Below are positions 18,563 through 29,920 of a stretch of 32,422 bases of DNA, one piece after another. Position 1 is the first letter of the stretch, and every line of letters begins with the position of its first letter. Position numbers and translations under genes: made by a program. Below the pieces are notes generated by a model. It ran no database searches. It was not told the DNA's origin and saw only the letters and a list, made by a program, of their open reading frames with translations. The stretch comes from Bugula neritina (lineage: Eukaryota > Bryozoa > Gymnolaemata > Cheilostomatida > Bugulidae): assembly GCA_964035545.1 (NCBI GenBank), contig CAXIUT010000106.1, positions 1 through 32,422 on the forward strand. The letters run 5' to 3'.

Positions 18563-19937
18563 ATGGGAAACTAAGTGAATAGGCACTAGCAAAATAAGAA
18601 GCAAGGAGGCGAACAAGCCAAGAAAAAACCTATTCCTCCTCCTCCTAGAGTAGGAAGAAAGAAAAAAGGAAAAGGTATCGATGCAGCTACAAAACTTCCA
18701 GCAAGGTAAACATCATCTTATGTAGTGACTCCTATCACTAAATGCCGTTTGAGACAACTGAAACTTGAAAGGATCAAAGACTACCTCCTGATGGAAGAAG
18801 AATTTGTTGAACACTATCAGAAAGAATAAAAAGCCAAACCTGAAGAAGAAAATGTAATATCTATATGACTCAGGAATAATTCAAGAAAATCTAACAACTT
18901 AGAGGACTACCAATGAACGTTGGTACTCTTTAATAATTTGTTGACGAAGATCATTGTATTGTCTCATCAACAATGGGGCCTGAATATTATGTGCCTATCA
19001 TGTCTTTCGTTGATAAAGATCAATTAGAACCAAATAGTTCGATTCTACTCAATCACAGAGGCATGTCTATTGTCGGTATTATGCAAGACGATGTTGATCC
19101 TTTACTCAATGTGATGAAAGTGGAAAAAGCACCTCTTTAAAGCTATGCAGATATCGGTGGTCTTGAGACTCAAATTCAATAGATCAAAGAAGCTGTTGAG
19201 TTACCTCTTACTCATCCTGAAGTCTATTAAGATATGGGTATTAAACCTCCAAAAGGAGTTATTCTTTATGGAGAACCAGGAACAGGAAAAACTCTTTTGG
19301 CTAAAGCTGTCGCTAACTAGACTTCAGCAACCTTTTTGAGAGTCGTAGGATCTGAATTGATTCAAAAATACTTGGGAGATGGACCTAAATTAGTCAGATA
19401 ACTTTTCAAAACCGCTCAGGAGCATTCTCCTTCAATTATCTTCATTGATTAAATCGATGCTATTGGTACAAAGAGATATGATTCGAACTCTGGAGGATAA
19501 AAATAAGTGCAAAGAACTATGTTGGAACTTCTGAATCAACTTGACGGATTCGATACTCATGCTGAAGTTAAAGTAATCATGGCTACTAACAAAATTGATA
19601 CTTTAGACCCTGCTCTAATTCGTCCTGGAAGAATAGATAGAAAGATTGAATTTCCTGTTCCAGATTTAAAAACCAAGCATAAAATCTTCCAAATTCATAC
19701 TTCTAAAATGAATCTTAACTAAGATGTAAAAATACTTCTATTTAGGTAACTGGAGGATAATTAATTCAAACAAAGGACGACCTTTCTGGAGCTGATATAA
19801 AAGCAATGTGCACATAGGCTGGTTTGATAGCTTTGCGAGAGAGGAGAATGAAGGTAACAAAGGAAGACTTTGATAAAGCCAAAGAGAAAGTGCTATACTT
19901 GAAGAAAGGAGATATACCATAGGGATTGTATATTTGA
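18563..19937 (+). CDS. RPT2: 26S proteasome regulatory subunit 4 (Rpt2/PSMC1), AAA-ATPase
   Basis: 444 aa with two 20-nt introns (18854-18873, 19726-19745). It aligns with human and yeast Rpt2 from end to end: [48 protein letters not shown], Walker A at about residues 230-237 (GEPGTGKT), [18 protein letters not shown], Walker [19 protein letters not shown] at about 288-305, [32 protein letters not shown] and a C-terminal Leu-Tyr-Ile (HbYX-like, Leu-Tyr-Leu in human). One of six ATPases in the proteasome base, it unfolds substrates and opens the gate. Nearly every TAA/TAG falls on a family Glu. Oddities are Glu instead of Pro/Ala in Walker A, and Glu (TAG) where the family has Gln in VANQTSATF. 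Met-Gly at the start fits the myristoylation site of Rpt2. Confidence 0.97.
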
Positions 19938-19988
19938 TAATCGAATCAATTCAATTATAAATATTAAATACAATATAGTATTGAATTA

Positions 19989-22045
19989 TCACATTAAAAG
20001 CTAACCAAGATGTTTTCTTATCTTACTTTTTTCTGATTCAGTCAATTTTGTTTTAATTGAGTTTAATTTAGCGAATAATTCAGCAAAAGATTGTCCATTC
20101 TACTGTTTTTATAGCTATTTTTTTACAATTTTCAGTTAATTTTATTGCTTATCAATGACTTTTTATAATTACACTACTTTTAAAATGGATTTCTTTTGTT
20201 TTTCAATGATATTTTACAAATTTATTTTTTATTTAAATGAATTTTGAAGTTCAATACTTTTAATTTAAAGTTAACATTCTAATCTTAAAGCTTTTTTGTA
20301 ATTTTCTGAACAATTAATTTTAACTTAAAGTTAATTGTTATTTGTTTAAGCTATGTACTTTTTTAAATCAGATATTTACCTTTTAAAGTCTTTTTATCGA
20401 TCTTTAAAGATATTGATCTTTTAATTATTTTATAACAATAAATTCTAAATCTTTTCTTCATAATATTTCTATTTTTAAATGAATTTCTTAATAAATTTTT
20501 CAATTGTTGAATTTGCGTCATCAAGTTCATATTATTTTGACTTAATTTGTTATTTTAGTGTTAAAACTTCATTTTATTTGAATTATTTTTATTTTTCATG
20601 GCTAATTTAAAGTATTTTAAGTACTTATTCAGACTTTTATTTACTTAAATGTAAACTATTAACAATCTTTTTCTGTGATTTTAATTCAATTTCAAGTATT
20701 TATTTTATTTACTGTAGTTTTTCTTTTTATTTTTTTTATTATTCACACTTTTATCTGTATTTATTCAGTTCTTTTTGTATTTAAACATTTTGTAGTATTT
20801 TTTCAACTTAGTATTCTTTAGATTTTACCTAAATTATCAGATAAATACAGTAAATTCAAGCTACTTTAGACTTTCTTTCATGTTCTCTTATTTTTCTTAT
20901 CTATTTTTTATTTATCCTTATAACTAATCAATTCTTTAATTGGCTCTTTTAAGTTCTGTTTTCAGCTTATCAAACTCTGATTTTCTCTATTGAAAAATAA
21001 CATTAAATTAATTTTCTTTTTCCTAAAGAACATCTTGAATATTTTTTTGTTCTGACTTATAAGTTAATATTTTTTAATTTAGCATACTTATTTGTTCTGA
21101 AAACTCCAAATTAATTTTATTTATCTTCTATGCATTTTTACTTTAAATTTATATTTTAGTCTTTGAAAAATCTTCAATAATTTATTGATTTTTAAGATCA
21201 ATCATTTATGATTCTAGTTATAACCTTGTATTTTTACCCTAAAAATCTGATATTTTATTCTTGAGGTCTTCAATTTCTCTTAAATATTTTTCTTCATTCT
21301 ATAAATTCAATTGAGTTAAATGATTGATTTCAGATTAGTATTGTTTTTATTTTTAATTCTTTTATATCTACCACTCCTAAGATTTTAATCTGATAGCAAT
21401 ATCCAATTCTTATCTGATAGATGTGAATTATTATCCCTTCTAATTAGAACTTTAAGTTTATTTATTTCTAAGTTATTCTCTTAAATTTTATACTTATAGC
21501 GATATTCTATTGAATTTTTCTTTCATTTCTTCATGATTTTCATTTTTTTATTGATATTTATCCTTCCACATTTATATTTCAAAAGCATATGATAAGGATT
21601 CTGGTTCTAATCTTTAGCTTATCTCTTAAATCATCTCTTACTTGTTTTTTTGTTTTTTTTAGGAAGCCTTTAACTTCTTCTTTTATTCTTTATCATTGTT
21701 TTATTTTGACTTTGATCTATCAATAATTCTTGGAAGCTCATCTTTCTACTTCTAAAATAAACATTATATAGATTTTATTTTTTATTAATTTGTCTCTTAA
21801 CTCTCAATTGTCGACCTTACTTTTTGAATAATTTCACTTAAAAATGATATTTATTTCTAGAAAATAAGTCTTTGATTCATAGGCTATTAGCTATTTTTAT
21901 AGTTAGAATTAAACAAATTTTTGTTTGCTGAATCTCCTTGAGAAGAAGCACTTTTAAACCTTTCTAAATAAGAGATAGAATAATTTTAGGAACTATCCTC
22001 TAAGACTCTGATCTCATCTGAATTGAAAAAACTATTTTCTGTCAT
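19989..22045 (-). CDS. Long coiled-coil protein, 678 aa
   Basis: An ATG at 22045-22043 and a TGA at 19991-19989 are joined by one 20-nt intron (20829-20848), which hides an in-frame TGA. The N-terminal 60 residues are Ser/Asn-rich. The remaining 600 are nearly continuous heptads rich in Glu, Lys, Asn and Ile (for example LKNKISDFEGKNTRLELE, KRANERIDELEGEIKNREEK). No other domain is visible. The length and pattern fit a basal-body, cortical or intraflagellar scaffold, but nothing identifies it. It converges on Rpt2 with 51 nt between stops. Confidence 0.82.
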
Positions 22046-22350
22046 TAAAAGTTCCTACACTTCAAGTACAAATTATATATAATCTATTCTTACAGAAATC
22101 AAATATCATAAAGATTTCCAATAATACTTGTTTTTGTCTGAAATACCTCAAATATCACTTTACTTTCCTCTGAATATTGAAAATAGCACCTTAATATTTT
22201 CAATTATATTATTTTCTTTCTGAAGAATTGTGATTGACTATTTTTGCCAAATAAAGATCAATTAAGAACGATATATCTAATTTTGAATATTTTGTGAATA
22301 TTTATAAAAATCTATTAATAAATATGATTTATTTGAGATTTTATAATTAA
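22046..22350. other. Bidirectional promoter region
   Basis: 305 nt between divergent start codons (22045 minus, 22351 plus). AT-rich, no coding frame. It presumably drives both the long coiled-coil gene and the exportin-like gene. Confidence 0.55.
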
Positions 22351-25300
22351 ATGTCGAATTATAGTAATATTCCCTTTCAAACCTGGTAAAACTATGCACA
22401 TTTGGTCTGCACTTCAATCGACCAGAAGGTACTCTTCTTCTAACTCAGACTAAAACCTAAGCCGAACAATTTTTCTATAATTTTATCAAATAGCCTAACA
22501 TCAATATTTTAATCACTTTACTAGGGAAAGGCTCCGATATGTTAGTATTTGCTCTTTTTAGCTACATTGGTAAATTTCCTATTAATTTTACACATACATG
22601 CAATTATTACTTTTTGTTTATGCAGGTGCTAAAATAGTGGCAATTGCATGAATTTACTTTTGTTCGATAAAATAGCAAACCATTCTAAAATTATGTTTCC
22701 CGGACAATTCTAAACACTCTTGGCATTATGATGAAAATCCTATATTAAAATAGTCGAACTACAACTGAATTAGTTCAATTTCTATCAGATATGCCAGTAA
22801 ATTTCTTGAAGATTTTGATATTTAAAACTTTTATTGATGTAATAGAGGTAGTTGACGTGTAGATGGGTTTTATTAGGTTTAGAAATATGGCATATTCTTT
22901 TCAGGATAAAATAATACCAATGATATGCTAATCACTCATTCCTTTCTTTTATAATTTCTAAGAAAGTCTCAAAATCAATGACTTGGCTGTCATGCAATCA
23001 AAGTTAGATGTAAATTAACCAACTAATCATTAAAATCATAGCAATTAACTAAAATTAACCAAAGATCAGTATACTCATTCTTAGTATATTCTTGCTTTAC
23101 TCAAAAAAATAGTGTAATTTAACTATAATATAACATATACAGAATATTAAAGCTAGCAAGTTATCGATACCTGCCTAATTTCATTTCCTGATAAAGTTCT
23201 AGAAAGGATAGTCAACCACTAATTTCTTAATAGTCTATTTTATCTGATAGACAAAATCATTTAAAATCAAGCTAGCACAAAAAGAAACTAATATATGAAG
23301 ACTACTTTAGAATGCCTAGCTAAAATTCTTCAAGCTAGATTAGGCTATATTTCAAATAGTGAACGATAGTTATTTATTTATACAGCCATCAAGGGGATTT
23401 CTAAGTTATTGACCATATGTCAACAAATGCAAAATGAGATTTTGTTGGAGTATATTCTCACATGCAATTCAAAACTGTTTATGAATATCGATATCTCTGA
23501 TATTTAGAAAATATTCAGGCATAATTCTGAGTTCAACCTGCAGCTGTATGAAATGTACAAGAAAGATCTGATTTGGATCATTTTGGAAATATTTAGAAAA
23601 AGTAAAATCAATACTAATAACACTCTCTTAATATAAACCCTAGAAGTAGCTAATAAAATAGTTGTTAACATCAATATTGATATCACGAAACCGATTAGTC
23701 AAGAAAATGCATTTTTCCTTGATTTTGTTAAAGAAATCATCAACAACTACGTAGCCAACTTGAGTCAACAGTCAGGCCTTCTCTTCTCAACTACAAAAGT
23801 TTTATGGTTATCTGAAAATAAGCAAGCTGTATAAGGTTTGTTTGAACCTTTCAAAAAGTTAGTTCTTTATTCTCGTTAACATTTATTCATACAAATTAAT
23901 TTTATTCTAGATTAGTATATTCATCGACAGTAAAAATAATATATAAGGTTAGCTAATATTATATTTTTTGTTTCACAACTTTTAGAACGTCACTTTCTCT
24001 AAAAAAACCTGATGAATCAATCTAACCATTCTGAGTTAGCCATTTTAGCTGTCATAGTAAAAAAAATAACCTAACTTATGCAACACCATCCTCACATGAG
24101 TCTTTAGTTATAATAATCTAATCATTATCTCGATATAGCTGTTCTTCTTTTTTGTTAGTCAATTTTAATAGAATTTTTATCATCTTTTTAATCAAATCCT
24201 CAACTAAAAATCAAACATAAACTCTATCTGCATATGGCTTTTGGCAGTAGCTATAATGAAAGTTATGAATAAGAAGATATTCAATCATAGTCAACAGTTA
24301 TAGGATATCTCACCATTGTTTTTCGATACTTGAATAATGATAATTACACAATAGATCGAGATATCAAGATGCTTTATGCTTTATAAATAATATAAAGAGT
24401 TATTTTTAAGTTAAAATGGAACATGAGAAGATAATCTTTTCTTAAAAGTAAGTTATTTAAAGAGTTATTAGATTTTTTCAGTTATTATTTCAGTCAATGC
24501 TATCAAACTCCATAAATTATGGTTAAAATAGGTAAAATAACTGTTTCTCTTAATTTTGATGATATTCTTGACGAGTATAAATTCAGAATCAATAAATTGA
24601 TATCCAAGATACCTACTGAGTAAGCTAAATTTATTTTTTATTACCTTACAGGCATCTTTGAGGGTATCTAGTCTGGTAATATATGTCGATATTTCTTTAA
24701 TAGACTAAATAAAACTCTAAATCTACCTTTATTCTTTACTTAGATGTTCAAGATGGCTATCAAAGCGTAGTCTGATAAGGATTATAAATAAGTATGTCGA
24801 TTTTGTAAGTTACTAGTGCTAAATAAAGGTTTAAAAATAGCACCAAATGCATTTTTAGTCTACTAACTATTTCAATTGCTGCTACCTCATTTAATATGGT
24901 TTATCAATCAAATCAACTAAAGTCAAAATATTGACTTAGATTTGTTATGTGATGCAATATATTAACTACTATAGATGTTTTCTGGAATTATCAATGGAAC
25001 ACATATTAATATCTATGTTTTGGATTAACTGTAGAGTGATGGAAATGTACAATTAGGCTAGTAGTTTATTTATCAGTTGTTTAGGATGATGAAGTTAATT
25101 TCAAAGGAGTTGAATCTTTATCCTAAATTAGAATAAATGGTTTTGAATTGTTTTAGTTCATCAAAAAAATAAATCCTTGATTACATTTACGATCGTCCAA
25201 CCAATAAACTGTCATCTGTCTTTAACTAAATCGTTATTTTGGAAATAGATATTATAGCTGAGTATATTACAATGCAAATGAATGGAAATAAAAATGTTTA

Positions 25301-25712
25301 AGAAAAGTTATTGAAACTATTTGATAGTTTAAGGATATTTTATCATAATATAAACACTAAAGAGGAAATAAAACATAAAGTTAACGCTAATAGCAACCTA
25401 TGGTAGTATCAGAACCTTTCTTAGAATGGCTAGATATAAAATAAAGTCGATAAATTGGTATATTATGTGATTAATCTAACAGTAACAACCTATAAAAATA
25501 ACGTTATTTATATCAGAAGTTCATCTAAGTTAATATATACTTTGAAAAAAAAGTATAGAAATTATATTCTTAGAAGTATTTAAAAAATGGGAATCAATAA
25601 TTACTATATAGAAAGAGCTATTCACATATTGGATAGATCTACACAAGATATGGAAGAGGAATTTATTGAAGATTTTAAAAACTGGATCAATGATGTTAAT
25701 TAAAATAAATGA
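22351..25712 (+). CDS. Exportin/importin-beta-like karyopherin (HEAT solenoid)
   Basis: 1113 aa with one 20-nt intron (22429-22448). The N-terminus, WENYAHLVC, KTEAEQFFYNF, then a helix pair ending KEWQLHEF, follows the layout of exportin N-termini (helix, gap, Ala-Glu-x-x-L-x-x-F, then the Arg/Lys-Glu-Trp region of exportin-4/7). The rest is a run of about 20 amphipathic helical pairs with no enzyme motif. Length agrees with exportin-7 (about 1090) and exportin-4 (about 1150). The likely role is Ran-dependent nuclear export. I cannot decide between the exportin-4 and exportin-7 types or another karyopherin from the sequence alone. The 3.3-kb frame has no TGA, which itself is strong evidence of coding. 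Confidence 0.7.
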
Positions 25713-25896
25713 ATGATCAGAATCTGATTTATTATCATTATTATAACTGTTTAATAGCTATTAGAACAACAATAATTTTTGATAGATTGAATTTTTTTGA
25801 ATTTTTAATTTCAACAGCTTCTTGATGAGTTCAAATATAAAAATGCGGGTGAAAATATTAAAAAAAAAGAAAATTATTGAAAAAACATTCAAATAA

Positions 25897-26304
25897 ATGG
25901 ATATTCACTTTTCTTTTTGATTAATAATGGTTTAGGCTTTTTACTTCTGGTTTTAATATTATAAGGAAAATATTAAAAAAGGATCCCTAAAGTAAAAATT
26001 ACATTAATGAGCTCAGAAAGTTAAGTTCTTTAATTCTGTTAAAAAAAATATCTTTTTTACTTATAAAGAGCTTAATTTCCCGCTTAAGATAATTCTTGAT
26101 AATATTTTTAAAAGAACAATGAATCACTTTGAAAGACAAACAACTAATAAAGATTAAGAAGCTGCCAACTTCAAGCAGAAGCTCCTAAGCATCAAATTCA
26201 GTCCTTTTGGCACAACTTAAGCCTCTCCTTGGTAGAAAAAAAAATATTTGAAGAAACTTGCTCATGATGTAAAGAAGAGTTTAGAAGAGATTGATCTCTA
26301 ATGA
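25897..26304 (+). CDS. Small helical protein, one-base frameshift near start
   Basis: About 128 aa if one T is removed from the T5 run at 25914-25918 and the 20-nt intron 25992-26011 (GTA...GAG) is spliced. It then reads MDIHFSF, DEEWFRLFTSGFNIIRKIL, TQKVKFFNSVKKNIFFTYKE, NFPLKIILDNIFKRTMNHFE and ends in a basic helix (KKKYLKKLAHDVKKSLEEI) with TGA at 26302-26304. Without the correction the second exon alone stays open from 26012, and its internal ATG (26119) would give 61 aa. The helical pattern is faintly like LYR-motif mitochondrial proteins, not enough to name it. Its 3' end overlaps a possible minus-strand gene. Confidence 0.5.
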
Positions 26305-26595
26305 TTTGTTTTCCTCTTTATTATTACACCAATTGCTACCTATCTATCTTATACACAGAGTAAAAACTGAATGAGAAGACTCCAACGAAAATGGAAATGT
26401 TAATGCTTTTGAGAGTTTTTACATCGGGAAAAAATGATTCATATCTAATATTGATCCAAGGTATGAGACTTCTTGGAATATCAAGAAATCGGTCGGGAAT
26501 AATGACGAGAGCTTAGAGAAAGAAGTTGTCAAATAAGAGAATAAAAATAATAAATATAACAATAAATTTATGGAGTTATAGATAATTATTTTCAT
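26198..26595 (-). CDS. Possible small membrane protein (frame uncertain)
   Basis: On the minus strand, about 99 codons without TGA read DNFFLEALVIIPDRFLD, IPRSLIPWINIRYESFFPD, then NISIFVGVFSFSFYSVYKI. That gives two hydrophobic spans (about residues 8-30 and 70-88) around a short loop. An ATG at 26595-26593 would be the start if one T were added to a T run near 26545. Past Lys-Ile-Asp-Arg-Glu the C-terminus overlaps the 3' end of the plus-strand gene by about 107 nt and is doubtful. The plus-strand frames here contain TGA codons, which favours the minus strand. Confidence 0.38.
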
Positions 26596-27756
26596 TATAT
26601 CATCAAAGCCTAGGCAATAATATTTAGTTTATTAATAAAAAATATTTAGAGTTATGCATTAGTTTTTTATATAGTAAAACGCAAAAGTCTTAATATTTAA
26701 AAAAAAATGAAAAAAACAAAGCAAAAATATAAAAATAAGCTCAAAAAAGATAAATAAGAGTAAAATAAAAGTTATAGAGGTGAGATAAATTATTTTTTTT
26801 GATAATTTATTTGGAATTTGATAGAAACATAAAATATTCTCCCTGAAGAGATCAAACAGGAAAGTATTTAAACAAAGGTTCAAAAAAAACTATGTTTAGA
26901 GACTCATTATAAATCTTTTTGGCTTCTTAAAAGACTTTAGGTTGATAACAGTCAAAGGAAATCATCTAGAGTTTAGCATCAAAAATAAAAATAAACTTGT
27001 AAAAAAATACTTAATATTTGAACATTAGAAAGCAAATCACTAGAGAAAAGTTATGATATTTATAAAAAGTGGTATGAATACCTGAAAACAAAAAATGAAT
27101 AAAATAATGTTCTAAGCTATAAGAATTCTTGATCCTAAAACTCTAAAGACTAAATAAGTGAGAAGATGATTAGTCATCTTACTTTACGATCGTCGGAAGG
27201 AATGAAATTGTCCTAGCATAAACGAAGAAAGGTAATTTGATAAAAAGATAGCTATATACTTTGTAAATAAGAGATTAAATGATTTTCAGGAGAGAAAAAA
27301 CATGGGAAAAGTCGCAATAGTCAATTTTGATAAATATTCTCTTATTTTACTATTAATTTTAGTTGAAAATACTCCATTTAACTTAATTGATTAAAATCAA
27401 ATCAATATTAAGTTTAGCAGATATATTAGATATAAGAATTTTGATATTTTTATTAAGGTGGTTCTCAGATATCATACTTTAAAAGCTCTTTGAAATAATA
27501 GTTCATTCAGGTTGACTAAAAAGTAGAGAACTGATGAAAGGCTCTCAAAATATCGAACAAGGAAGGAGAGGAAACAAAAGGAGGGACTGTTGATATGTTG
27601 ATTGAAGATAAAGATGAGAAATGAAAGATGGATAGAGGAATAAAAAATGAACAGTAAAGAGATTTGTGAAGTCGAAATAAAATTGCCGCACTATGTTTTA
27701 GAAATGATTGGGAAAAACTTAGATAAATTAGTCATTTATAATTATCAATTCTGTTT
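26596..27756. other. Unresolved 1.16-kb stretch with competing frames
   Basis: Two models compete. Minus strand 27475-26852 is open for 208 codons from an ATG and rich in Phe, Tyr, Ile and Leu. Plus strand 27166-27515 gives 109 codons with a canonical 20-nt intron at 27232-27251 (LEIRDEMIFRREKTWEKSQE), preceded by coding-like sequence broken by TGA. Because TGA is the only stop and the sequence is AT-rich, long chance frames are expected. I do not call a gene. The part after 27516 probably includes the MT-A70 promoter. Confidence 0.4.
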
Positions 27757-29752
27757 ATGAATAGTCAACCAAAAGAGGAGGTTGATTAGTCTAACTAAGT
27801 CTTGGGCCATCTAACTGACCTTCTGCAAAATCAGTAAAGAACTGATCACCCAACATCTCAACCCATCATTTTGAAAGAAGAATCAGGTCCAGACGGGGAG
27901 TAGCTACTGAAGGCGAAGAGTAATAAGGCCCCGACTAACATTGACTGTCCCAGAAATGCGGAAGAGGGTAGGTTAGAGGATTAACTAGAATGTTAGGTTT
28001 GTAAAGATGACTCAATCGAGTTGAAAAAATAGTACAGAAAAATATAATCTCAATAATAAATTGAATAATTACCTTAGTAAGTATGTAAAAGGGCTAGTTC
28101 TGGTTTTTCTGATCCTTCTGATTAAGAAAATAAAGAAATTTAAAACTTGCCTTCTAAATTTATTTAAGATGGGCAATCTCTTATGAAAAGAAGAAATAAA
28201 AAAACTTATTAAAATTAAGATGAAGACTATTCCTAAGCAATTGAACCTTACAAATTTCCCTTTATCAACGAATATATCCACAATCATAGTGCTTAATATC
28301 TGAAAACTGTATAGATCTTTGAAAAGAGCAAATAATAACTTAACAAAACAAGCAGTAATTCATTTATCAACTGCGATGTCAGGTATTTCAACTGGAATCT
28401 CTTTGCAGAGTAAGTAGGTAAGTTTTAAGTGGTTTTAATTGATCCCCCATGGAGAATCAAAGGAGCCCAACAAAATGACTCCCAATTCATGTTTTCAAAC
28501 TGCAAATTCTCACTTGAATATAACACTATGGCTAACAGCTAAATTGCTAGAATTCCACTTCACCTACTATCAGATGAAGGATTTATTTTTCTTTGGATTT
28601 TAAACAGTCAATTAGATGCTTCTCTAGAGATAATGGAACAGTGGGGATACTAATTGGTAGAAGAGGTAATTTGGGTGAAACTTAAAGATGAAAAGATCAA
28701 TTTGACTCATGGATATTACTTCATGCATTCTTATTAAGTCTGTTTGATTGGATATAAGAATAAGAAAAATAATAAAAAAGATAAAATTAAATTAAGAAAA
28801 GGGATAAGTTGGAATACTGTTTTTGCTGAAGTCAGATAAAAATCTCAAAAACCTGAAGACATTTATGCATTGATTGATATTATGTTCAAAGGAAGTCATA
28901 AAATATAAATATTTGCTAGAAATCATAACTTAAGGTTTGGAATATTCAGTGTAGGTAACTAGTTAGGTGAATCTTACGACAAATGGCTTTTGAAGTTATA
29001 ATGTGACTAATGTGGTAATATACTTCAATCAAGTCAAAAAAGATTTAAATCGAAACTTCAACCAAACTACGATCTTTGTCATCGATGTATAGCTCTTAAA
29101 GATAAATCACTATTTTTCTAGCTATCAAATAATGTTGATGAAAACATCAAGCATGAATATATATCATGTGATAACTGTGGAATTGAGCCAATATGGGGCA
29201 TCAGATTTCAATGCATAACATGTCACGATTTCGATATTTGCTAAAGTAAATTTTATTTTATTTAGATTGTTATGATAGAAATATGCATAAAGAAACTAAC
29301 TTTCATTCACTGGAACATGAATTTATGGTCCTAGAAGTACCTGTTTTTGGAAATGGGTTTCATATTCATGAAGCTAAGTGTTCATCATGCTACCAAAACC
29401 CAATCATAGGAATTTACTTTAACTGCTTGACCTGTAAAAACTTAAATTTATGTACTTATTTTATTATAAAGGTCAAAAATGTTATTTCTAACGACCGATC
29501 AGTTCTTTCACTAATCTTTTAAAAAGACACAAACAAGACCACAAGATGTAGGTGATATTTGAATCTCAGATCCAAGATAGTAAAAAATATTAGTGTTTTA
29601 GCTGTAAAAGATAAATTTTATAGAACTGCTGGATGTGTTAAAATTGTTATAATTTCTTTTTCTGTGAAGAATGCTATTCCAAAAGATCCTAATTTAAAAG
29701 TTTGTATGCGAATACTCATAAACAATTTCACATCTTAACCAAAATTTTTTGA
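27757..29752 (+). CDS. MT-A70 adenine methyltransferase with C-terminal ZZ zinc fingers
   Basis: 651 aa with two 20-nt introns (29246-29265, 29452-29471), both needed to join zinc-finger halves. Residues about 1-190 are acidic and probably disordered, with a Cys-x-x-Cys. The methyltransferase follows: CDVRYFNWNLF, KFEVVLIDPPW with the catalytic Asp-Pro-Pro-Trp at 229-232, EGFIFLWI, HGYYFMHSYEVCLIGYK, KPEDIYALID and KIEIFARNHNLRFGIFSVGNEL. Four Cys-rich modules come after it: C4-like from about 416 (CDECGNIL...CHRC), and ZZ-type from about 471 (CDNC...CITCHDFDICENC), 535 (CSSC...CLTCKNLNLCQKC) and 600 (CFSC...CENC...CEEC). MT-A70 proteins include METTL3 (RNA m6A) and the ciliate MTA/AMT enzymes (DNA 6mA). 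Retention of DPPW suggests activity. DNA versus RNA as substrate is not decided. Confidence 0.9.
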
Positions 29753-29920
29753 TCTTCATCTATTATCATATTTTACAATCATAGTTATTACTATATCATT
29801 ATTATCAACTGATAGAATCATTATCGATCACTTTAGAATCGAGAAAATAATTTTTTTTCTTTTAATTTATCAAAAGAAATCAAAGTTTTTTAGTTTTTGT
29901 TCTTTAATTTTAACTATAAA

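Noticed and set aside
18706-18725. A 20-nt GTA...TAG segment as a third Rpt2 intron
   Set aside because: Removing it shifts the frame out of the conserved TPITKCRL region; reading through keeps the protein intact.
18563-19937. TAA/TAG as glutamine (Tetrahymena/Paramecium code)
   Set aside because: It would put Gln at the catalytic Walker B position and at many other invariant Glu sites; only one site in Rpt2 fits Gln better.
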